Below are positions 1-8,790 of a stretch of DNA of 64,000 nucleotides, in pieces. The stretch covers positions 4,154,001 to 4,218,000 of the forward strand of contig OZ244571.1 in the NCBI GenBank assembly GCA_965217825.1. The letters run 5' to 3'. The notes under the pieces were generated by a model. It was not told where the DNA came from. It worked only from the letters and a program-made list of their open reading frames with translations, and ran no database searches. Made by a program: the position numbers and the translations under genes. The DNA comes from VXNE01 sp965217825. Lineage in GTDB: Bacteria > Pseudomonadota > Gammaproteobacteria > Pseudomonadales > Azotimanducaceae. The number at the start of each line of letters is the position of its first letter. The stretch's first letter is position 1.

Positions 1-979
1 TCGACCTTGCGCCACTGCTCGACGGCCGCGAGGAGCCAGTCCGCACGTTGATAGGCGAAACCGTGCAGCGTCACGAACATCGGACCGCCCACCACCATGA
101 GGCTTCTGCCACCGCGCCCGTGTTCCAATCCCTCCGTCAGGTACAGCTCCTCGAACAGGGGACAGACAGGATCGGGCATGTTCTCGACGATCTGCCGCCG
201 GTAAAGGATCTTCGCGGGCGGGTTGGGCTCCCAAACCGCGTCGATGGGTTGCGGCGGCAGGTTCGTGATGGGTCTCGACTGCAACAGCCAGAGTTTGCCT
301 TTGGCGATGGCCCATTCAACGTCTTGCGGGAGGCCGTCGTAGAGCGCCTCGATCTTGATGGCCGTGGCGCCGATCGTTCGCCGGTGGCCGGATTCGCGGT
401 GAAGAGAATGCCCGACACTTCGGAGGGGACCATAGCCTGTGCCACCACCGCCATCGCCACCGACTCCTGGTCGATGCCGTTCTGATGCCGGTACGCGATG
501 GCACGTTCGGTCCATAGCGACGCCCAACAGTTCTTGACCGCCGCAACCACGGCTCGCGCACCCGTCACGTTCAGATAAGTCTCCTGCTGGCCGGCGAAAG
601 ACAGGTCGGGCAAGTCTTCCGCGTTGGCAGAAGAGCGGACGGCCAGCGCCGGATTCTCGCCATCGAGCGATTCGTAGGCTTTGGCAATTTCGGCGGCAAT
701 CTCGTCGGGAACTTCCGCATCTGAAAAGAGCGCCTGGATGCGCGTCGCGGCGGATGCGAAGGATGACCTGGCTTCCTTCACCTCGGGTCTTGCGAGATCG
801 AGGATTCTCGAGCGCAGGTCGTTGCCGTCGACGAACGTCCTGTAGGCGTTCGCCGTCGCTATGAAACCGCCAGGCACGGCGAACCCCGCCTTCGCCATGC
901 GCGACAGGGATCGGCCCTTGCCGCCGACCACTTCCAGCGAGTCGTCTTGGGCACTAAGCGGCGATGTGTACTTGGACAC
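1..979 (-). pseudogene. PEP-synthase/rifampicin-phosphotransferase-like protein, copy 1 (internal deletion, runs off the left edge)
   Basis: The N-terminal 200 residues match the ATP-grasp domain of PEP synthase, pyruvate phosphate dikinase and rifampicin phosphotransferase: VGGKGRSL near the start, VRSSANAEDLPDLSFAGQQ in the middle, then SGILFTANPATGER. At about position 370 the frame breaks. The sequence resumes in another frame with DVEWAIAKGKLWLLQSRPITN, the end of the same domain, and continues open to the window edge. By comparison with the copy at 2826-4250, about 85 residues of the ATP-binding domain are missing. This loss and the frame change should inactivate the enzyme. No ATG fits the start; the GTG at 979 is my choice (GTG or TTG further out are possible). 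It is divergent from the nitrile hydratase genes. Confidence 0.75.
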
Positions 980-1204
980 ATTCGATTCTTGTAAGAACAC
1001 CAAGGATCACGTTCTAGGATAGGAACACGCCTGGGCAGGTTCAACGCAGCGACGCGGGTGGCTCAGCTTGATTCACCCATAAATTTGCCGGGTATGCAGT
1101 TCGTTCCGGGCCGTGGCTTATCGTATTCTGCGTGGATCGAAGCCATCGTGGACCGTCGCCACGCCGCTCAAGCAAGCGTCGCGGACGCGTCCGGAGGACT
1201 GCCC

Positions 1205-1822
1205 ATGAGCGACCACCACCAGCATCCCCCCTCGCCCATGGCGCTGCGGGTGAAGGCACTGGAGACTCTGCTGACGGATCGCGGAGTGGTCGATCCGGAC
1301 GCCGTCGACGCGATCCTCGATCTCTACGAACATCAGGTCGGACCACGCAACGGTGCGAAGGTGGTGGCGCGGGCGTGGACCGATCCGGACTACAAGGCGC
1401 GGTTGCTGGCCGATGCCACGCAAGCGATCGCGGAATTCGGTTTTCTCGGCATGCAGGGCGAACACATGGTCGCCCTCGAGAACACCCCGACCGCGCACAA
1501 TGTCGTCGTCTGTACGCTGTGCTCTTGTTACCCCTGGTCCGTGCTCGGACTGCCGCCCGCCTGGTACAAGTCGCACGCGTACCGGAGCCGTGTCGTAATG
1601 GAGCCGCGCACCGTCCTCAAGGAGTTCGGTGTGGACCTGCCCGAGGAAGTCGAAGTCCGGGTGTGGGACAGCACTGCCGAGGTGCGCTACCTCGTGCTGC
1701 CCCGGCGGCCCGCCGGGACAGACGCTCTCGACGAAGACGCCCTGGCCGACCTCGTGACACGGGACTCCATGGTCGGCACGGCCGAGCTGCCGAACCTCTC
1801 CGAAGAGCCGCGCGGCGCATGA
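1205..1822 (+). CDS. nthA: Nitrile hydratase alpha subunit, cobalt type
   Basis: Nitrile hydratase converts nitriles to amides. The alpha subunit carries the metal in the claw motif C-x-L-C-S-C. Here the motif reads VCTLCSCYPW around residues 99-108; Thr after the first Cys and Tyr after the last are the hallmark of cobalt-type rather than iron-type enzymes. Length is 205 residues, normal for the family, and conserved blocks such as WYKSHAYRSRVV and VRVWDSTAEVRYLVLP follow. The ATG at 1205 is preceded by GGAGGA at good spacing; the longer upstream frame has no family similarity. The stop overlaps the beta-subunit start by four bases. No amidase or nitrile/aldoxime gene lies nearby in this window. 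Confidence 0.95.
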   Translation: MSDHHQHPPSPMALRVKALETLLTDRGVVDPDAVDAILDLYEHQVGPRNGAKVVARAWTDPDYKARLLADATQAIAEFGFLGMQGEHMVALENTPTAHNVVVCTLCSCYPWSVLGLPPAWYKSHAYRSRVVMEPRTVLKEFGVDLPEEVEVRVWDSTAEVRYLVLPRRPAGTDALDEDALADLVTRDSMVGTAELPNLSEEPRGA

Positions 1823-2484
1823 ACGGCATCCACGACATGGGGGGCATGCACGGCTATGGACCCGTCGACCCCTCCGACGCGAACCCGTTTCACGACGACT
1901 GGGAGCGACGGGTCTTCGCGCTGACCCTCGCCGCCGGAAGACACCTGCGAGCGAACCTCGACCGTGGGCGTTTCGAACTCGAGATCCTGCCCCCGTCGGA
2001 GTATCTGCAAGGCTACTTCGAGCGCTGGTTCGCCCGGTTGCTGAAAGCGGGCGCGGCAGCCGGGCTGGTCGACGCGCCGGCACTGGCGGCCATCGAGCGT
2101 GGCGAAGCGGCGCCGCCCGCCCCGAGGGATCACGAACCGCTGCCAGCCGCTGCCCTGCTGCACGCGGCCAAGAGCGGCCGCCCAACCGAGCGGGAGCCTT
2201 CGACGGAAGCGGCCTTCGCCATCGGAGACTCCGTGCGCGCCCGCAACCTCCACCCCCCAACGCATACCCGCCTGCCCGGCTACGTACGCGGCAAGACCGG
2301 CGCTATCGTCGGTTACCGCGGCGCGCACGTCTTTCCCGACTCGCATGCGGAAATGGAGGGAGAGGATCCGCGGCATCTCTACGCGGTACGTTTCGCAGCA
2401 ACGACCCTGTGGGGCGCCGACGCGCCGTCACCCGATAGCGTCACCCTGGACCTCTGGGAACCCTACCTCGAGGCCGCGACGTGA
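1819..2484 (+). CDS. nthB: Nitrile hydratase beta subunit
   Basis: Partner subunit of the nitrile hydratase heterodimer. The N-terminus MNGIHDMGGMHGYGPV is the family signature. Near residues 145-160 HTRLPGYVRGKTGAIVGYRG and later FPDSHAEMEGEDPRHLYAVRF form the C-terminal SH3-like barrel. Length 221 residues is typical. Its ATG overlaps the alpha stop (ATGA), and its own stop overlaps the GTG of the next gene, so the three genes form a tightly coupled operon. It is intact. Confidence 0.95.
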   Translation: MNGIHDMGGMHGYGPVDPSDANPFHDDWERRVFALTLAAGRHLRANLDRGRFELEILPPSEYLQGYFERWFARLLKAGAAAGLVDAPALAAIERGEAAPPAPRDHEPLPAAALLHAAKSGRPTEREPSTEAAFAIGDSVRARNLHPPTHTRLPGYVRGKTGAIVGYRGAHVFPDSHAEMEGEDPRHLYAVRFAATTLWGADAPSPDSVTLDLWEPYLEAAT

Positions 2485-2852
2485 GCGCGGACACGCCGGT
2501 CCCCATGGCCGGTCCGTTTGCCGATGCGCTCGCCGACGACGGTGGCACTTTCGAAGAGCCGTGGCAGGCGGAGGCTTTCGCCCTGGCCGTCGGGTTGCAC
2601 GCGGCCGGTGTGTTCTCCTGGCCGGAATGGTCGCAGACCCTGGCCGAAGAGATCGCCCGACTCGCGGAACGGCGCAGCGAAGACTATTTCGGCTGCTGGC
2701 TGAACGCCCTTGAGACACTGCTCACGGAGAAGGGCGTCGCCACCCGCTCGGAGCTGACCGGGCTGGCAGCGGCTTGGGGCGAAGCCTATCGGACCACGCC
2801 GCACGGGCAGCCGGTGCGCCTTGACTCACGCGCGGCAAAGGCCGCACCGTAA
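2481..2852 (+). CDS. Nitrile hydratase accessory/activator protein (P14K/NthE type)
   Basis: A 123-residue protein in the third position of the operon. It resembles small nitrile hydratase activators, which act as metallochaperones and subunit-exchange partners for cobalt insertion: FEEPWQAEAFALAVGLHAAGVFSWPEW, then a middle with YFGCWLNALETLL that echoes the start of the beta/alpha subunits. The GTG at 2481 overlaps the nthB stop. Its last 27 bases overlap the 3' end of the PEP-synthase-like copy on the other strand, so one edge of a rearrangement probably lies here. Family assignment is strong; the chaperone role is known from relatives. Confidence 0.88.
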   Translation: MSADTPVPMAGPFADALADDGGTFEEPWQAEAFALAVGLHAAGVFSWPEWSQTLAEEIARLAERRSEDYFGCWLNALETLLTEKGVATRSELTGLAAAWGEAYRTTPHGQPVRLDSRAAKAAP

Positions 2853-4250
2853 CCATGGCCTGTTGATGAATCTCTGGAATCCGCCATCGGTGATCTTGGC
2901 CGTCCCGATGACGCTCCGCAAGGCGTGCCAATACTCCGCCTCCGCCGTCGTCAGGGACTTCATGCCGCGCAGCAGTTCCGCATTCGTGGCCCGTGCCGGG
3001 TCGCGCCGTCGCCAGAGGTCGACCGCGGCCAGGTAGTCGGGCAGCCAGCGCTTTTCCCAGGTCACGATGGCCGGGAACTTTCTGAAAGTGCGAAACACCG
3101 TCATCAACAAATACATTGCGTGCAGCGGTCCGCCCTTCAGTTCCTCGATCATGAAGCTCGGCATCTTGATCGCTCGTTTCAGATTCGCATGCCACGGCAG
3201 CTTTTGCTGCTCTTCTCGGGCTTTCTCCAGATGTTCTTCCCAGTCCCCGTATCGCTCCCTGTAGATAGGCTGATAGGCGTAGCCGTTGACCGTTGTCACA
3301 ACGAAGTTCTTCATCCAGTTCCTGGTGAGCCTGCCTTTCCATTCCCAACCTTCCGGCCATGTCTGGGTGTCGAAGATGGCCCGCAGGTACAGATCTTCGA
3401 ATAACGGCGACAGCGGGTCGGGCATGTTCTCCGCCACTTGCCGCTTCAATAACTGGGCTCCCGGAATCTCCGGCCAGGTCACGTCCCTGGGCGGATCCGG
3501 CGGCAGGTTCGTGATCGGCCGGGACTGCAGCAGCCACAGCTTCCCCTCTCGAAGCGCCCACTCGATGTCCCGGGACTCGCCATCGAAAGCATCCTCGACC
3601 GCGATCGCCAACGCGGCCAGATCGCACAGCGCGGCATTCGACAGGCAAGTGGACTGGCGCTGTTCCTGTGTCACATCCTGCGTCCGTGTGCCCTGTTCCC
3701 CGTCCGCCACGATCATCCGTTCCTTGCTGCCGACTACGGTCTCCTTCGCCGCAAGGCTGTCCCGGTCGACGATATAGGTGTCAGGAGTCACCTGGCCTCC
3801 CACCACCGCCTCACCCAAACCGAGGCTGCAGTTGACGATCATCTCCGCGCGTTCGCCGGTGGACGGATTGGCGGTAAAGACGATGCCGGACACTTCCGAC
3901 GCCACCATGGTCTGGACCACGACCGCCATCGCGGCGGTATCTTGTTCCATGCTCCTTTCGTGCCGATAGCGCATCGCCCGAGCAGTCCACGGGGACGCCC
4001 AGCAGTCCTTTGCGGCGGCGCCCACCGCGTCCGAGCCCGTGACGTCCCGATAGGCCGATGTGGTGACCACGAATCCGTCCGGCACATCGAAGCCGGCCGC
4101 GGCCAAGTGAGATAGCGACCGTCCCTTGCCACCCAGAACTTCCAGTGAACAAACGCCTCCGGGGAGCCCCAGCGACCCGGGGCGCTTGTTCCCTGGTCGA
4201 CGAGCGGGGCCGGGCCACAGGCGAAGCCGAAGGCGCCGGCTGTGGGGCAC
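2826..4250 (-). pseudogene. PEP-synthase/rifampicin-phosphotransferase-like protein, copy 2 (internal deletion, C-terminal loss, repeat in N-terminus)
   Basis: A 474-codon open frame related to copy 1 at the left edge. After LGGKGRSLSHLAAAGFDVPDG it jumps from TTSAYR directly to DVTGSDAVGAAAKDCWAS. Comparison with copy 1 shows that about 90 residues are missing at roughly 4049, including the VRSSANAED segment that contacts ATP. The rest of the ATP-grasp domain (FTANPSTGER, LWLLQSRPITNLPP) and part of the linker follow, but the frame ends in the nitrile hydratase activator, so the swivelling His domain is absent. The first 35 codons come from palindromic repeat copy A, and the frame stays open upstream of it without a normal start. 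Probably non-functional. Confidence 0.75.
4143..4250 (-). repeat. Dispersed palindromic element, copy A (short type, in frame inside the PEP-synthase-like gene)
   Basis: About 108 bp with two hairpins. The outer stem pairs GAACAAACGCC (4147-4157) with GGCGCTTGTTC (4181-4191), one mismatch. The second pairs CCACAG (4215-4220) with CTGTGG (4240-4245). On the minus strand it reads without stops as VPHSRRLRLRLWPGPARRP followed by 16 more residues ending VCS, directly before LEVLGGKGR of the host gene. The same reading frame is used by copy D inside the VapB gene. Confidence 0.85.
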
Positions 4251-4412
4251 TTTCGGAGAATTGTCTGTCGTATCAAACCCTGCGGTGTAGATTGCCCGGG
4301 CTTTCCCGTTCCCCCGCGTCAGGTCGCGCTCCGTCCGGACACAGCGCTTTGACCTAATCCTTCTGCAGGTTTGAAGTACCTCTGTTCAGCAAGAGCGGCC
4401 AGCTTACGCGGA

Positions 4413-5276
4413 CTAACTCGAAGGCGCCTCACATCCCTCACGGACAGACACCGCGTTCTCCGTCGGGAAGTCCGCGGGCACGGCCTGCGTCACGTCGCCG
4501 CTCGCAGCCCATTCGCAGCCTCGCTGGAACGTCGCGATAAAGCCGACGCACTCCATCGCAATCGGTCGATGATCGGCCGGCACGCCGCCGTCCACGTGCC
4601 CGAGCGTGGTATGGAAACACCGACCCTTTTTGTATTGGATAGCCATCAGCACCGGCTCGTTTTCGCCGCTGCCGTAGCCCGAATGGCTTTCGACACCGGG
4701 GTCAACGTAGGCCGTCGCCAGCACATCGAGGTCTTTCGCCGGGCCGCGAAGGTTGAAGTAGAGTTCATCGCTGGTGTGAAGCCACTTCTCCGGCAGCCCC
4801 CTGGTGATTGGGTGCCCGGTGTCGCGGGTGACGACCTGATTCTCCAGCCAGTCGATGTGATCGCCGGCGTTGCCGGGACCATGGTCCCGAACCACCGTGC
4901 CGTCGCGCCAGTAGAGCCGCGGGCCCGCCTTCTCCGTGCGTCTCCCCCAGCCGCCGACGCCCATGATCTCGTTGAATTCCGGCCACTGGGGAAACAGTTG
5001 GCATGAGTGGTGAAAGAGGGCCAGGCCGCCACCGGACTCGATGTATTCGAGAAAAGCTTCGTTGGTCGGCTCGGACCACGGGTCGCCGCCATCGTCGAGA
5101 ACCACCAGGTCATACCCGTCGAACTCGGGTCGGAAATCCGTCATGTCGCTGCCCTTTGGACCCCTGGTCATGACATCGACGCTGAACAGGCCTGTCTGTT
5201 CGAGGATCTTCGTCACGAGCGGACTGCTTGCAAGCCAGCCATGGTGGCTCTGGCCATTGAGAAGAAGTGCTCTCAT
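4413..5276 (-). CDS. ThuA domain protein
   Basis: A 287-residue protein of the ThuA family, a class I glutamine amidotransferase-like fold without the catalytic triad, often encoded beside Gfo/Idh/MocA dehydrogenases in sugar use. Recognisable parts are MRALLLNGQSHHGW at the start, YDLVVLDDGGDPW, the core ESGGGLALFHHSCQLFPQWPEFNEIMG, the block THPITRGLP-like DTGHPITRGLPEKW, and a terminal FHTTLGHVDGG. The ATG at 5276 has AGGAG about ten bases upstream; a longer frame starts before it but lacks similarity. It is divergent from the Gfo/Idh gene at 5453, with about 175 bp between, so the two may share a control region. Substrate unknown. Confidence 0.85.
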   Translation of the reverse strand: MRALLLNGQSHHGWLASSPLVTKILEQTGLFSVDVMTRGPKGSDMTDFRPEFDGYDLVVLDDGGDPWSEPTNEAFLEYIESGGGLALFHHSCQLFPQWPEFNEIMGVGGWGRRTEKAGPRLYWRDGTVVRDHGPGNAGDHIDWLENQVVTRDTGHPITRGLPEKWLHTSDELYFNLRGPAKDLDVLATAYVDPGVESHSGYGSGENEPVLMAIQYKKGRCFHTTLGHVDGGVPADHRPIAMECVGFIATFQRGCEWAASGDVTQAVPADFPTENAVSVREGCEAPSS

Positions 5277-5452
5277 AAGTGCTCTCCTGGCAAAGTAACG
5301 TAGCGGGATCAAGGACGAACCGCCAAGGGATATTAGCACCTGTGCTGGAACAGATACGCCTGTGGAGGAGGCATCCCCTTGGGTCTCATCGCCGCCACAA
5401 TCGGTTATTCTTCCATCCCTCAACAGGAAGGAACCCGTCGGGGGAAAGAACA

Positions 5453-6607
5453 ATGTCCAATCCACTCAAAGTCGGCATGGTAGGGGCCGGAGGCATTACC
5501 CGCGCACACCTGCCCGCCTACCTGGAACGTCCCGATCGGGTGCAACTCAACGCCGTTTGCGACCTCGTTGAACCTCTCGCCCAGGAGCTTGCCGGGAAAG
5601 CCGGCATCGACGCCGGCGCCGTCTACCTGGACATGGACAAGATGTTGCGCGAGGCCGATATCGACGCCGTCGACATCTGCACCACGCACAACGCCCACGC
5701 GCCGCTGGCCATCGCCGCCGCCGAAGCCGGCAAACACGTCATCTGCGAGAAACCCATGGCGATTTCCGTGCAGGAGTGCCGGGACATGATTGCAGCCGCC
5801 GACAAGGCAGGCGTGACGCTGATGGTTGCTCAACACCTGCGCTATGCGCCCGAAGCCCAGGCTGCAAAACGCCTGTTGGACGAAGGAAAACTGGGCACGA
5901 TCGAGGCCGTCCGCACCGAGCTGTTCGGAGGAGGGATGAGGGGACGTCGTCGCCGGCGGCGGCAGGGAGAGCGCTGGATGCAGGATGCAAGGCGGTCCGG
6001 CGGCGGCATGATGATGTCCGAACAGGTCCATCACATCGATCTGCTGCGCTACTACGCCGGCAACGTCAAACGGGTTAGCGGGGTCTGCAAGTCACTGCAG
6101 GAACACATGGTCAACGGCGCCGAAGACCTGGTGTCCGCGACCCTCGAGTTCGAGAGCGGCGCCGTCGGCGAAGTCTGGGCCAAGGGCAACGCGATCGTGC
6201 CCCACGGACGGACCTACACGATATTCGGTGATCGCGGCGTTTTCTACGCAAGTACACCGACGAAGGAGCAGCGGTTAGTCGAAATGGACGGCGTCACGCC
6301 GACTCGGCATTTCGGCTCCATCATGGTTGCGCTGAACGAGGACCTTCCCGAACTCGATCCGAGCAACCCTGAAGATCGGAGAAAGATGTATTTCGCCGAG
6401 CCGCCGTTCAAGGTGCTTCCCACGAGCGACATCGATCTGCCCAGCCCCAATTACTTTATCAACGAGATCCTTCACTGGGAGGAGTGCTGCAGGACCGGCG
6501 CGGAACCCCTGAGCAGCGGCCGCGACAACATCGGGACGATGAAGATCATCATGGGCATCTACAAATCGTCCCGGACGGGCGAGGCGGTGGACCTGGACGA
6601 CCTTTAG
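5453..6607 (+). CDS. Gfo/Idh/MocA family oxidoreductase
   Basis: A 384-residue NAD(P)-dependent dehydrogenase. The N-terminal Rossmann motif is VGMVGAGGITRAHLPAY. AAAEAGKHVICEKPMAIS contains the conserved EKP motif, and the C-terminal substrate domain has EQVHHIDLLRYYAG. The family acts on sugars, inositols and related polyols; the substrate cannot be read from sequence. A run of arginines (about residues 162-171) in a loop before the active-site region is unusual. The ATG at 5453 follows GGGGGAAAGAACA. It is divergent from the ThuA gene, an arrangement common in sugar catabolic loci. Confidence 0.9.
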   Translation: MSNPLKVGMVGAGGITRAHLPAYLERPDRVQLNAVCDLVEPLAQELAGKAGIDAGAVYLDMDKMLREADIDAVDICTTHNAHAPLAIAAAEAGKHVICEKPMAISVQECRDMIAAADKAGVTLMVAQHLRYAPEAQAAKRLLDEGKLGTIEAVRTELFGGGMRGRRRRRRQGERWMQDARRSGGGMMMSEQVHHIDLLRYYAGNVKRVSGVCKSLQEHMVNGAEDLVSATLEFESGAVGEVWAKGNAIVPHGRTYTIFGDRGVFYASTPTKEQRLVEMDGVTPTRHFGSIMVALNEDLPELDPSNPEDRRKMYFAEPPFKVLPTSDIDLPSPNYFINEILHWEECCRTGAEPLSSGRDNIGTMKIIMGIYKSSRTGEAVDLDDL

Positions 6608-6693
6608 GAGTTTTCACCCCGTGTTCCCACCAAATCCCTTATCGGCGGGCTGTCCCCGGCGGCCTTAGAACGAGCACGCTCGGGCCGACACGC

Positions 6694-6849
6694 ATGAAGG
6701 CCGCTATTCTCCTGGGCGCCGGCTCCTCGGTGCCTGCAGGATTCCCATCCACGCAATGTCTGACCAACCTGATTGTGTCAGGCAACCGATTCGAGAGGCA
6801 CACCGACGGAACGTATCATCGGACCCGCGCTGAAGCCGGGTCACGATAA
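6694..6849 (+). pseudogene. SIR2-like domain N-terminal fragment
   Basis: A 51-residue frame starting MKAAILLGAGSSVPAGFPS, which looks like the nucleotide-binding start of SIR2-like proteins (GAGxS) found in defence and NADase proteins, then ends after about 45 residues. A full SIR2 domain needs over 200 residues, so this is at best a scrap. The remaining sequence to 7035 contains a short open stretch (AAVILCVEGTDFDDALG) ending at 7026 that I cannot identify. The 428-bp gap 6608-7035 otherwise holds nothing I recognise. Confidence 0.4.
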
Positions 6850-7035
6850 CGCCGGCATAGGGTTTCGCCAGATCGGGCGTCAAAGTCGATCTCGGCCGCC
6901 GTCATCCTGTGCGTGGAGGGCACCGACTTCGACGACGCCCTCGGACGACGCGAGATGTCCTTCGCTCGCACCGATGACCCCGGGCAGATCGTCCTTGCGG
7001 CCAACAACGCAACCAGCATGTGCTAAAGTAGGCCC

Positions 7036-7275
7036 ATGAGAATACACATAGCTTTGCCGGATGCGCTGATTGCCGAACTCGACCGGCGCGCCGGTGCCCG
7101 CCGTCGGAGCGCCTTCATCTCGGAACTGATCCAGCGCGGACTTGAGGACGAAAGGCGCTGGGATGACATCGAAGCCGCCTTGGCGCAGCTGCCGGACACC
7201 GGCCATGACTGGGATAGCGACCCTGCGGAGTGGGTTCGACAACAACGCCGCGGCGATAGCCGGCGCACCGGCTGA
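7036..7275 (+). CDS. Ribbon-helix-helix antitoxin (VapB/CopG-like)
   Basis: A 79-residue protein. MRIHIALPDALIAELDRRAG is a typical ribbon-helix-helix DNA-binding start, followed by RRSAFISELIQRGLEDERRWDDIEAAL and an acidic, tryptophan-containing tail expected to wrap the toxin. It is followed after two bases by a PIN-domain gene, so the two form a type II toxin-antitoxin operon. Antitoxins of this kind normally repress their own operon. Confidence 0.85.
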   Translation: MRIHIALPDALIAELDRRAGARRRSAFISELIQRGLEDERRWDDIEAALAQLPDTGHDWDSDPAEWVRQQRRGDSRRTG

Positions 7276-7277
7276 CC

Positions 7278-7670
7278 ATGGCACGGCTGTTGTTGGACTC
7301 CGCAGTACTCATCGACGCGCTTCGCGGGCGACCGGCCGCTGCGCGGGTAGCGGGTTTGCGCCGCCTGGGCGTGGAGCCATGGGTCTGCGCCATTTCCGTC
7401 GAAGAAATCTGGCGTGGTTTGCGCTCGGGAGAGGAGTCGATCGCGCAACGGCTGTTTCAGGGACTGCGGCTGGCTCCCCTTGGCGTCGCGGAAGGTCGCC
7501 GGGCGGGAACGTGGCGGCGTGAGTTCGCCGAGCGCGGCGTGACACTCCACCAAGCCGATTGTCTGATCGCCGCGTCTGCCACCGGAGTCGGAGCTGCCAT
7601 AGCGACAGCGAACATTGACGACTTTCCCATGACGGGCGTGGCGGTTGAACACTGGCCGATAGGTGGCTGA
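7278..7670 (+). CDS. vapC: PIN-domain toxin (VapC family)
   Basis: A 130-residue PIN ribonuclease. Acidic residues expected to hold magnesium are present: Asp in LLLDSAVLIDAL at the N-terminus, Glu in ISVEEIWRGL, Asp in LHQADCLIAASA and the C-terminal IATANIDDF. VapC toxins cut specific tRNAs or rRNA; the target here is unknown. It directly follows its antitoxin. The gene appears intact. Confidence 0.88.
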   Translation: MARLLLDSAVLIDALRGRPAAARVAGLRRLGVEPWVCAISVEEIWRGLRSGEESIAQRLFQGLRLAPLGVAEGRRAGTWRREFAERGVTLHQADCLIAASATGVGAAIATANIDDFPMTGVAVEHWPIGG

Positions 7671-7702
7671 CCCGGACGGGTCCGCCACCGGCTCTCGATA
7701 GC

Positions 7703-8790
7703 ATGGGCCGCTACATCCTGCGCCGACTATTGCTCGTCGTGCCGACGCTCTTCGGCATTATCCTGATCAACTTCGTCATCGTGCAGTTCGCCCCCGGCGG
7801 GCCCATCGACCAGATCGTCGCCGCCGTAACGGCGGGACCGATGTCATCGACCACATCCATCAGCGGCGGAGGCGGCGACTCGGGGTCGGGTGAGGTGGCG
7901 GTCGATACCGGGCAGTCGCCTTCCACCTACGGCCTGGATCCGGCATTGATCGCCGACCTCGAGCGCCAGTTCGGCTTCGACAAACCGGCGCACGAACGAT
8001 TCCTCACCATGGTGTGGAACTACTTGCAGTTCGACTTCGGGGAAAGCTACTTCCAGGATCGCCCCGTGCTCGAACTCGTCATGGAACGATTGCCTGTTTC
8101 GATTTCGCTCGGGCTGTGGTCGCTGGTCGCGATCTACGGGATATCGATTCCGCTCGGAGTCGCCAAGGCGGTGCGCGATGGCACGCGCTTTGACGTCTGG
8201 ACCAGCACGGTCATTTTCGTCGGCTACGCGATCCCGGGGTTTCTGTTCGCGATCCTGCTGATCGTGCTCTTCGCCGGGGGCAACTACTTCGACCTGTTCC
8301 CGCTGCGGGGACTCGTCTCCGACAACTGGCGCGACCTGCCGTGGCCGGAAAAGATCACCGATTACCTCTGGCACCTGGTATTGCCCATCAGCGCCCTGAC
8401 CATCGGTGGTTTCGCCACGCTGACCATGCTGACCAAGAATTCCTTTCTCGAGGAAATCAACAAGCAGTTCGTGCTCACCGCGCGGGCCAAGGGCCTGACA
8501 GAACACTGCGTGCTCTACGGCCATGTGTTCCGCAACGCGATGCTGATCGTCATCGCGGGCTTTCCCGCCGGTTCGTCGGCATCCTGTTCACCGGCTCGCT
8601 CCTGATCGAGGTGATCTTTTCGCTCGACGGCCTGGGTCTCCTGAGCTACGAGGCCGTCGTCAAGCGGGACTATCCGATCCTGTTCGGGACCCTCTACGTG
8701 TTCACGCTTATCGGTCTCATCATGCACCTGGTGGGCGACCTGACCTATGTCCTCGTGGATCCCCGCATAGACTTCGAGACGCGCGAGTGA
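7703..8790 (+). pseudogene. yejB: Microcin C/oligopeptide ABC transporter permease YejB, frameshifted
   Basis: Inner-membrane permease of the YejABEF peptide importer. MGRYILRRLLLVVPTLFGI is the usual start, with GESYFQDRPVLELVMERLPVS and several membrane segments. The frame is normal up to NAMLIVIAGFP (about 8567), then shifts by one base. The expected continuation FVGILFTGSLLIEVIFSLDG and the C-terminus LVDPRIDFETRE are found in another frame, ending at 8790. A single missing base near 8568 explains it. The product would lose its last membrane segment region. It could be a genuine mutation or a base error in the assembly. The adjacent yejE is also damaged. Confidence 0.85.

Noticed and set aside
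1118..2260. 380-codon minus-strand frame across nthA and nthB
   Set aside because: Shadow of two well-supported subunits; no recognisable motifs.
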